Shown: positions 1 through 5,216 of the stretch, in pieces
Layout: each line of letters starts with the position of its first letter
Position numbering within the stretch: position 1 is the first letter of the stretch
Origin: Actinomycetota bacterium
Lineage (GTDB): Bacteria; Actinomycetota; Acidimicrobiia; Actinomarinales; Actinomarinaceae
DNA length: 5,216 bases
Assembly (NCBI GenBank): GCA_002724835.1
Contig: PBPX01000045.1
Coordinates: 29,012-34,227 of the forward strand
Direction of reading: 5' to 3'
Program-made: the position numbers and the translations under genes
The notes under the pieces: model-generated
Databases searched by the model: none
Seen by the model: the letters and a program-made list of their open reading frames with translations, nothing else
What the model was told of the DNA's origin: nothing

Positions 1-138
1 CCAATAATCGCCTACATCTTTACCTACAAAATCTAAAAAATTTTGACCGTCAAATTTTCTATTAGTAACTGTTTCTCTTAAAGCAGTCTCAACTAATTCA
101 TCTAAGGCTTTGATGGCTTTGTAATAATCTTCATCCAT
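1..138 (-). CDS. N-terminal fragment of an unrecognised gene, 3' end beyond window
   Basis: The frame starts with ATG at 138-136, which shares a base with the lysozyme stop (TAATG), and stays open for 46 codons to the left edge. A strong AAGGAAG ribosome binding site lies just upstream, inside the end of the lysozyme gene. The visible protein begins MDEDYYKAIKALDELVETAL and ends FLDFVGKDVGDYW. It is acidic, predicted helical for the first 25 residues, and has no signal peptide. A second ATG at 134-132 lies in another frame and is not used in this reading. No family is recognised. Spacing and orientation make it a member of the same late operon, so a small structural or assembly protein is likely, but nothing in the fragment proves this. 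Confidence 0.72.
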   Translation of the reverse strand, partial: MDEDYYKAIKALDELVETALRETVTNRKFDGQNFLDFVGKDVGDYW

Positions 139-149
139 TATTCTTCCTT
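136..149 (-). promoter_or_regulatory. Ribosome binding site and TAATG coupled start of the last gene
   Basis: The minus strand reads AAGGAAG (149-143), then four bases, then ATG at 138-136 (six bases from AGGA to the ATG). It overlaps the lysozyme TAA by one base. This is one of the stronger ribosome binding sites in the window and is the main evidence that the truncated frame is a real gene. Confidence 0.72.
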
Positions 150-1124
150 ACCTTGACTAGATACATGTTCCATAAAATCTAACTGTGCATCTATTTTTTC
201 GTTAATATGTGTTTTAATTCTTCCACCTAAGCCTCTAAATACATTTCCAAATCTTTGAGACAGAGGTGCATTTGCTACTCGTTCTTTATCCATATTATTT
301 TTCCAAACAGTAACCTCATCCTCAAAAGGATTATTAACACCATATAGTTTTCTTAATACTTTAGCCCATACTTCTTTAGTTGCTTCAGGTGTTATTAGTT
401 CTGTTCCTACAAATTTAAATTCATCTACTGGGTAATCTGTATTACCTTCATCTTCCTCATAATTACTACCAGCGTAATTACCAGTGTATTTAGTAGGAGA
501 TTCTAAATAATATTTAGTAGGTGTTAAATTTAATAAATCATCTACTATAGAAGGGTCAACTATAATTCCTTTTCCTTCTTCATCATATAGAGTAACACCC
601 TCTGTATCATCATCAGTTGGTGGAGGTGGTGGAGGGTCTTCAAGTACTGTATAATTTTTTTCTTTAGTTAATCTAGTTTGTAAGAACTTAGGAATTTCTC
701 CATCATATTTCCTTTTTATTTTCTCTTCCTGGTCTTCAATAATAGCATCTAGATTACCTTCTGCTATTAGTTCTAAACCATCATAAGTTCCCACTTCACC
801 TTCTAGGTTACGTAAAGTCCAAGGTCTATTGAAATAAATCAATGTTGCATAATCTAATTCTGATTGTGAATAATCTTCTAATGAAACATTAGGACTATTC
901 TTTATAAGTCTTTCAACAGTTTCTCTTGCATGGTTTAAATCTAATTGCAATATCTCTAGGGCTTTTTCTCTATCTATAACATCACCTTCTTTGAAGTCAA
1001 ATGTTTCTGTAGCATTAGTATGACCAAAACCTATAGTTAAAGTTCCGTTTAAATCGTAATATGCTTTTTCTTTAAATCCTTCCAAGTCTTCAATGTGGAT
1101 AATTAACTCTTCTGTTAATTCCAT
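138..1124 (-). CDS. T4-type lysozyme (GH24 muramidase) with proline linker and unknown C-terminal domain
   Basis: This enzyme should hydrolyse the MurNAc-GlcNAc beta-1,4 bond of peptidoglycan. From the ATG at 1124 the protein has 328 residues. The GH24 triad is intact and spaced exactly as in T4 lysozyme (E11/D20/T26): E15 in EDLEGF, D24 in YYDLNG and T30 in TIGFGHT. An LQTRLTKE stretch (147-154) sits where the family has its closing GLxxRRxxE motif. The catalytic domain thus covers about 1-160. A six-proline linker follows (164-169), then TDDD and an acidic half of about 155 residues, Tyr-rich at first, with a basic patch near the end (FRGLGGRIKTHINEK). That half makes it about twice the usual GH24 length and I do not recognise it. 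The 1124 start is preferred because it follows the upstream TAA by one base, has AGGA seven bases upstream, and places the catalytic Glu where the family expects it. An ATG at 1199 would add 25 hydrophobic residues. Its position among presumed virion genes suggests a virion-associated lysozyme; endolysin is the alternative. Confidence 0.9.
   Translation of the reverse strand: MELTEELIIHIEDLEGFKEKAYYDLNGTLTIGFGHTNATETFDFKEGDVIDREKALEILQLDLNHARETVERLIKNSPNVSLEDYSQSELDYATLIYFNRPWTLRNLEGEVGTYDGLELIAEGNLDAIIEDQEEKIKRKYDGEIPKFLQTRLTKEKNYTVLEDPPPPPPTDDDTEGVTLYDEEGKGIIVDPSIVDDLLNLTPTKYYLESPTKYTGNYAGSNYEEDEGNTDYPVDEFKFVGTELITPEATKEVWAKVLRKLYGVNNPFEDEVTVWKNNMDKERVANAPLSQRFGNVFRGLGGRIKTHINEKIDAQLDFMEHVSSQGKEE
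487..521 (-). repeat. Short direct repeat encoding a duplicated PTKY motif
   Basis: The 11-base unit tatttagtagg (plus strand) occurs at 487-497 and again at 511-521, a 24-base period. It encodes two consecutive eight-residue units, TPTKYYLE and SPTKYTGN, in the lysozyme's C-terminal half just after the linker region. It looks like a local in-frame duplication in a flexible segment and is too short to be a recombination site by itself. Confidence 0.6.
618..635 (-). other. Six-proline interdomain linker of the lysozyme
   Basis: Six consecutive proline codons (alternating CCT and CCA) lie between an acidic ED and a TDDD stretch. The linker divides the GH24 catalytic domain from the C-terminal half. 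A rigid polyproline II spacer is the simplest reading. A run of this length would normally need elongation factor P to be translated efficiently. Confidence 0.85.
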
Positions 1125-1135
1125 TTTAATTTCCT
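1122..1135 (-). promoter_or_regulatory. Ribosome binding site of the preferred lysozyme start
   Basis: On the minus strand AGGAA (1135-1131) precedes ATG at 1124-1122, with seven bases between AGGA and the ATG. One base separates the upstream TAA from this ATG. This supports the 1124 start, which gives MELTEELIIHIEDLEGF as the N-terminus, similar in layout to T4 lysozyme. Confidence 0.75.
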
Positions 1136-2844
1136 GGTTGATTGGCGATATTGGCAAGGCTACCCATAAGGCTAGCAAAAGACTTCCTATACTGAGCATC
1201 AGCTTGACTTCCTGTTATTATATCTCCATACGTATTTCGCATAAACTCATCAAAACTGTTAGACATTGCAAGACCTACATCTGCTGTAGATTCTCTATCT
1301 GAAGGAGTAAATTCTCCTACTCTGCCTTGACCTGCAAGGTTCCTTCTTCTTCTTGCATCTTCTAAATCTGCTTGCATATTTCTTTGTCTAATATCAAAAT
1401 TTTGTTTTTGTAATGCATAACTTTCTTTTGACCACTCATCAAAGAAAACTTGTAACTCTGCATCTGAAGGTGGTCTACCTAATCCTTCTGTTATAGCATC
1501 ACTAATATAACTTTTTGCATCACTAAAATTAGGTTGGATAAATTGAAATATGTTTTCGTATGCATTTTCTCCACTATAATTAGTTTCAAAAGCACCAGTT
1601 CCATAACCATAATCTGCTAATGTATCCTTAAAAAATTCTTTTAAAAATACATTCAAATTAGCTGCTGTGCTACCTGGTGCTAGTAATATACTATATAAAT
1701 CTTCTTTAGATACTCCATCACCATTCAAATTAAATCTAGACATAGCAGCTTCAATAGCTTGTATTGTGCCTCCATCATTATCATCTAAGACACCATAAAC
1801 AAAATCAAATGGTCTCAAAAAACCAGCTTCTACTAATAAAAGTTGTGTATCCATTATGTCTTCAGGAGATGCATTAGCAAACAAAAGTCTACCTAATCCA
1901 TTTTGATACAACGGCATTTTGCCTGTTGCAGTCATATCACTATATACATCTAGGTCTAAAGTGCCTAATCCATAGTAATCTAATCCTGATTGGAAACGAC
2001 CTCTTACTCTTGCTTGTTCTTTAGCTACTGGGTCTGATAAATCAAGTTGAGGCATTTCACCAACACCCATAGTGATTCCTTGTTCTATAAAATCTTGAAC
2101 ATAATTATATCCATAAGTAGAATCTATAAGTCTATCTATCTCATCTAAATATTCTTGAGCTGTTATTTCATTATTATCTAGTTTATTTTTTAATTCTTCT
2201 GCACTTACAGGGTCAATTTCATATGCTGCTTTAGTCATATATTCTGTGTTTCTTGCTTCTCTACCAATCCAAGCCTGATAAGCTAAATCTGCTTGGTCAC
2301 TATATCCATTAGTAATAGCAGCACCAACAATACCTGGACTCAAATGAGAAAGTTCTTCTGGTAAAATTCCTTTCTCATGTAAAGCTATTAATACATCTGT
2401 ACTTTCTTTAATTATTTCAGCAGCTTCTGTTGATGCAGGTATGTCGACTTGCATTGTTTCATACATAACATGAATAGTATCTTTTAAATCCTGTGGTATT
2501 TCATCCCAAGGAATACCTAGAACAGCTTCAGCATACAAATGGTATTCTGCCAAACTAATATCTGGTGTTACTAATTCAGAAGTATCTAGTTCTCCAGTTG
2601 TTCTTTTAGAAAACCAATCTATTACATCTCTTCCAAATTGTCTTACAAATTGTTCACGACCTAAGAAAAAGACACTTAAAAAATCATTGAATAACTCGGA
2701 ATCAAATTCATTTGGTTGATTATCAGGTAAACTCCACTCTAATCCACCCCAACCAACTTCTGGACGAGGTACTTCTACACCAAGAATTGCATCTAGTATT
2801 CTTTGTTCTTCTTCTGTATACTGACTATTTTCACCATTCGACAT
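1126..2844 (-). CDS. Putative minor or internal virion protein with a peptidoglycan-binding-like segment
   Basis: This is a complete gene of 572 residues. The ATG at 2844-2842 shares one base with the TAA of the upstream gene (TAATG) and has a GGAGAAG ribosome binding site, so translation is probably coupled. The protein is acidic, with no signal peptide or clear membrane helix. Residues 1-80 include a Trp/Gly/Pro stretch (GWGGLEW) and an aromatic helix. Residues about 97-260 are mainly helical. Residues 329-388 follow the spacing of peptidoglycan_binding_1-like domains: a Q..L..AG helix (QLLLVEAG, 334-341), then YGVLDD (350-355), a T..A helix, a Gly-rich NLNGDG turn (372-377) and a final L..IL helix. 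The segment LGRPPSDAEL (455-464) resembles a motif I associate with phage structural proteins, from memory only. Residues about 470-503 are a charged Arg/Gln-rich helix ending in RRRR. The location between a giant protein and a lysozyme supports a virion role. This is inferred, and no exact family is recognised. Confidence 0.82.
   Translation of the reverse strand: MSNGENSQYTEEEQRILDAILGVEVPRPEVGWGGLEWSLPDNQPNEFDSELFNDFLSVFFLGREQFVRQFGRDVIDWFSKRTTGELDTSELVTPDISLAEYHLYAEAVLGIPWDEIPQDLKDTIHVMYETMQVDIPASTEAAEIIKESTDVLIALHEKGILPEELSHLSPGIVGAAITNGYSDQADLAYQAWIGREARNTEYMTKAAYEIDPVSAEELKNKLDNNEITAQEYLDEIDRLIDSTYGYNYVQDFIEQGITMGVGEMPQLDLSDPVAKEQARVRGRFQSGLDYYGLGTLDLDVYSDMTATGKMPLYQNGLGRLLFANASPEDIMDTQLLLVEAGFLRPFDFVYGVLDDNDGGTIQAIEAAMSRFNLNGDGVSKEDLYSILLAPGSTAANLNVFLKEFFKDTLADYGYGTGAFETNYSGENAYENIFQFIQPNFSDAKSYISDAITEGLGRPPSDAELQVFFDEWSKESYALQKQNFDIRQRNMQADLEDARRRRNLAGQGRVGEFTPSDRESTADVGLAMSNSFDEFMRNTYGDIITGSQADAQYRKSFASLMGSLANIANQPGN
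1197..1213 (-). promoter_or_regulatory. Possible second start for the lysozyme with its own ribosome binding site
   Basis: An in-frame ATG at 1199-1197 has AGGAAG (1213-1208) eight bases upstream. It would add a 25-residue extension starting MLSIGSLLLALWVALPISPI, which is uncharged and hydrophobic. The extension overlaps the last 74 bases of the upstream gene in a different frame. Both starts therefore have a usable ribosome binding site. The extension lacks the usual N-terminal positive charge of a signal peptide, so it may be a chance by-product of the overlap. Confidence 0.3.
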
Positions 2845-2858
2845 TAAATATCTTCTCC
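2842..2858 (-). promoter_or_regulatory. Ribosome binding site and TAATG coupled start of the 572-residue protein
   Basis: Reading the minus strand, GGAGAAG (2858-2852) is followed by seven bases and then ATG at 2844-2842. The final A of the upstream gene's TAA is the A of this ATG. The ribosome binding site lies wholly inside the upstream coding sequence, so re-initiation by ribosomes ending the large protein is likely. Confidence 0.8.
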
Positions 2859-5216
2859 ATAATAACTCATCTCTTCTTCTACCTCTACTCTAAACACATC
2901 AAAGTATATAAAATAAAAGTCAGGATGCTCTAACATAAGTTTTTGAGCAAAACCTCTTAAATAACTTCTATATTCAGAAGCCTCTGCTCTACTTAGTGTA
3001 GCATTTATTCCATGTTCTGATTTTATTATATTTAATACTCTTTGTCTTGCAGATAGATATTTAACTATTCCTTTCATTGAAGGCATATCTTTTAATTTTT
3101 TAGTTGAACCATCAGGTAATGTAATAGATGAATCACCATCTCTTTGTATCATTTCAGTTATTTGCTTTATTTTAGCTTCAGTTGTTAATGATTGTGGAGC
3201 TGTTGAAGTATCTCCATAACCAGGGAATTGTTTCTGTAATTGTAATCTAATTAGATATAATTGTTCAGCTCTTTTATGATAAGGAAGACTTGCATACATT
3301 GGTCCATCCATTATGACTCTTCTAGCATGTTCATAAGCTAAACTACCTTGAGCTTGTCTCACAGCTTGTTTATATTGTTCTGGAGTTAAATCTACTCTAT
3401 CTCCATCAGAGAATGCTTCATTCCATGCTTGCCAATTAAATTCATCTAATGGACTATCTGGATACATATAGTATGCAACATCAGGATACTTTTTAAATAT
3501 TTCTTCATTCTCTTGCTTAAAGTATCCACCTTCGTCTGTAAAAGAAACTTTTTTAATTTGTTTAGATTTTGAAGTTAATAAAGCTGTAGGGTCAAAACCA
3601 AATACTTTAATAAATTGTGCAATAGCTACAACTCTATCACCTTTTGCTTTAGCTAACATTTGATAATAAGCATCTGCTAATAATGTTTGTGCAAAGTATT
3701 TACCTTCTGGGTCTCCTTCTGTTTCTCTTGGGTCTAGATAGGCTCTACCTCCTGGTCCTATTTGATAATCATATTGTATAACGGCACCAGTAGGAGCTAT
3801 CCATTGTATAAAAGCTCTATGTAATAAACTTTGTGTAGCTAATTTCTTAGCTTTCTCTAATGATGCAACCTCTTGTTCAGGTGTAGAATCATCATAAGTA
3901 TTAGTCATAAACATAGCTCTTTGTATTTCTTTTACTTGATTAACATAAGCTCTTTGAAACTCTGGGTCTTCAATATCAGCAGCAGAAATTACTTTTCTAA
4001 AGTAACTAGGTATAGCTTGTTTAGCATAATATATAGGATTAGCAAGATGTGGTAGTCCTTCTTCTGGTCTTCCATAAGGAAAAAAAGTTCTATCTATATC
4101 AGGAGTAGAGGGTAATATTGCAGCAGCAGGTATCTGAGCTAAAGGTCCTAGACCTGGTATTATATCTCCTGCTACCATATTTAAACCAGTAGCATATCCT
4201 CTAAGTTTTGTATTTATTTCAGGAACTTCTGTTGTTTCTCTACCTGTAATAGGATTTATCCCTAATGCATCTGGATTAGGATTATTTAAACTCCTATCTA
4301 AACTAAATATATTCTCAAATAAATTCATATTAAACATTTCTTCACCTGATTGTGGGTCAGTAGTAAAGAAGCCTTCATCTTCATATTCACCAAAAAGACT
4401 AGGTTTACGCATACCTTCTACTGTCCTTTGAACTTTTCTTCCAAATAACATCTTTTGATTCTTAAGTAATCTTGTCCAGGTGCCAGCAATTTCAAGATAG
4501 ACTTCTGCAAAAGGCATCACTAATCTAACCATATCTGTAATAACATGTCGTTTATTTAAATCATATAGCAAACTTTTAGTTTCTGTTAAAGCATACGCTT
4601 TAGCTAATTCATCAACTTGTCTTAAATCGTCTACTCCTAATAACTTAGAAGCATTAGCTTGTCCCATATTTTCTAAGCTCTTAAGATATTTTCTTGCTCT
4701 ACTACCAGGTAAAGAACGACCCATCATTTTTTTAGCTTGAGCAAATACTTGAGTTCTTGCAGCATTGTCTAGATTTGCATACATGTTTTCAATAAATCTC
4801 CAGTAAAATTGTCTAAATGCTGGTGAACGAGATAAATCATTTGTTGGGACACCCATTAAAGTAGTAAATGCTGTTTCTAATGCTCTATCATATTTTCCTA
4901 CTACATCCCCAGTAACATCAGTTCTTGATGTTTTAAAGTGATGTGTGTCATCCCATACACCATTCTTTCTTTTTGCTAACCATTCTTTATATTGCTTATA
5001 CTGACTTTCTGACATTTCTCTAGTAAATTTCATACTCACTTCTTCACCTGAGTTATTTAATATCTTTATAAACTGATTTTCATTTCTTGCAATATGACCT
5101 ATTAATTCTTCATCACCAGATTGTGTTATTATATATTTAATAATATTGTTTTCATTTTGAATAGTAGGTTTTATAGAGTTCTCATCCCATACGTTTCCTA
5201 CAAACTTACCATCAGG
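2844..5216 (-). CDS. C-terminal part of a very large probable phage virion protein (5' end beyond window)
   Basis: No enzymatic motif or named family is recognised. The minus-strand frame is open for 790 codons from the right edge to a TAA at 2846-2844, so the true start lies outside. A GTG at 5039 begins a 731-residue version, but the 59 codons before it have no stop and read as ordinary protein, while the other two minus frames there contain stops. Residue numbers here count from the window edge. Positions 129-160 are aromatic and basic (RSPAFRQFYWRF). Positions 206-250 hold a helical stretch containing LLYD and VRLVMPFAEVYLEI. Positions 340-369 form an uncharged-rich Gly/Ala/Pro/Ile segment (GLGPLAQIPAAAILP) that could contact membrane. 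The remainder is mostly charged helix with many Gln, Lys and Tyr, and the C-terminus is acidic (VEVEEEMSYYGEDI). Great length, no catalytic signature, and a position before a lysozyme in a tight operon suggest an internal, ejection or tail-associated virion protein. That role is inference. A polyvalent protein is an alternative. Confidence 0.8.
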   Translation of the reverse strand, partial: PDGKFVGNVWDENSIKPTIQNENNIIKYIITQSGDEELIGHIARNENQFIKILNNSGEEVSMKFTREMSESQYKQYKEWLAKRKNGVWDDTHHFKTSRTDVTGDVVGKYDRALETAFTTLMGVPTNDLSRSPAFRQFYWRFIENMYANLDNAARTQVFAQAKKMMGRSLPGSRARKYLKSLENMGQANASKLLGVDDLRQVDELAKAYALTETKSLLYDLNKRHVITDMVRLVMPFAEVYLEIAGTWTRLLKNQKMLFGRKVQRTVEGMRKPSLFGEYEDEGFFTTDPQSGEEMFNMNLFENIFSLDRSLNNPNPDALGINPITGRETTEVPEINTKLRGYATGLNMVAGDIIPGLGPLAQIPAAAILPSTPDIDRTFFPYGRPEEGLPHLANPIYYAKQAIPSYFRKVISAADIEDPEFQRAYVNQVKEIQRAMFMTNTYDDSTPEQEVASLEKAKKLATQSLLHRAFIQWIAPTGAVIQYDYQIGPGGRAYLDPRETEGDPEGKYFAQTLLADAYYQMLAKAKGDRVVAIAQFIKVFGFDPTALLTSKSKQIKKVSFTDEGGYFKQENEEIFKKYPDVAYYMYPDSPLDEFNWQAWNEAFSDGDRVDLTPEQYKQAVRQAQGSLAYEHARRVIMDGPMYASLPYHKRAEQLYLIRLQLQKQFPGYGDTSTAPQSLTTEAKIKQITEMIQRDGDSSITLPDGSTKKLKDMPSMKGIVKYLSARQRVLNIIKSEHGINATLSRAEASEYRSYLRGFAQKLMLEHPDFYFIYFDVFRVEVEEEMSYYGEDI

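Noticed and set aside
618..635. The GGTGG-rich plus-strand stretch as a G-quadruplex or regulatory element
   Set aside because: The G tracts are mostly only two bases long and are fully explained by six proline codons on the minus strand.
1093..1302. Plus-strand open frame of 69 codons across the junction of the lysozyme and the 572-residue protein
   Set aside because: It is antisense to two well-supported coding regions, its Ser/Ile/Cys-rich composition is typical of a reversed AT-rich gene, and it matches no known family.
1705..1755. EF-hand calcium-binding loop (NLNGDGVSKEDL) in the 572-residue protein
   Set aside because: The NxNxDG start fits, but position 12 of the loop is Leu instead of Glu or Asp, and no paired second loop is present. 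It is better explained as the turn of the peptidoglycan-binding-like segment.
2712..2933. Plus-strand open frame of 73 codons opposite the junction of the two large genes
   Set aside because: It is antisense to both genes; the Leu/Phe/His-rich translation is the mirror of acidic and Lys/Gln-rich coding on the minus strand.
3873..4055. Plus-strand open frame of 60 codons inside the giant gene
   Set aside because: It is fully antisense to a strong coding region and shows no independent coding signature.
1..5216. CRISPR arrays, tRNA genes, insertion sequences, attachment sites or terminators
   Set aside because: No regularly spaced repeats, cloverleaf, transposase or hairpin with a T tract was found by eye. 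Coding sequence fills essentially the whole window.

Overview
This window looks like part of the late (virion) gene region of a tailed bacteriophage, probably from an environmental, possibly marine, sample. It is clearly AT-rich, and all genes run on the minus strand. Coding density is essentially 100%. Stop and start codons of neighbouring genes overlap or touch, and every fully visible junction has an AGGA- or GGAG-type ribosome binding site, which points to a bacterial host. All three visible stops are TAA and the standard genetic code fits. The host cannot be named from the sequence. The phage assignment rests on the operon style, a T4-type (GH24) lysozyme, and two large proteins with no enzymatic signature that look like minor or internal virion proteins.

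In order of transcription (right to left): (1) 5216-2844, the C-terminal 790 residues of a very large protein whose start lies beyond the right edge; (2) 2844-1126, a complete 572-residue acidic protein with a segment resembling a degenerate peptidoglycan-binding-like helical repeat; (3) 1124-138, a lysozyme of 328 residues (353 if an upstream start is used) with an intact Glu/Asp/Thr catalytic triad, a six-proline linker and an unrecognised acidic C-terminal half; (4) 138-1, the first 46 residues of an unrecognised gene that runs off the left edge. No promoter, terminator, RNA gene, mobile element or CRISPR array is visible, and there is no gap between genes longer than 1 base. The operon therefore continues off both ends.

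Working interpretation (inference): genes 1 to 3 form a module for genome delivery or cell-wall penetration, in which large internal or tail-associated proteins travel with a virion-associated muralytic enzyme. This is functionally comparable to, but not recognisably homologous with, the T7 gp14/gp15/gp16 ejection proteins. A classical endolysin role for gene 3 is the main alternative. It is kept open by a hydrophobic N-terminal extension encoded from an upstream ATG inside the end of gene 2.
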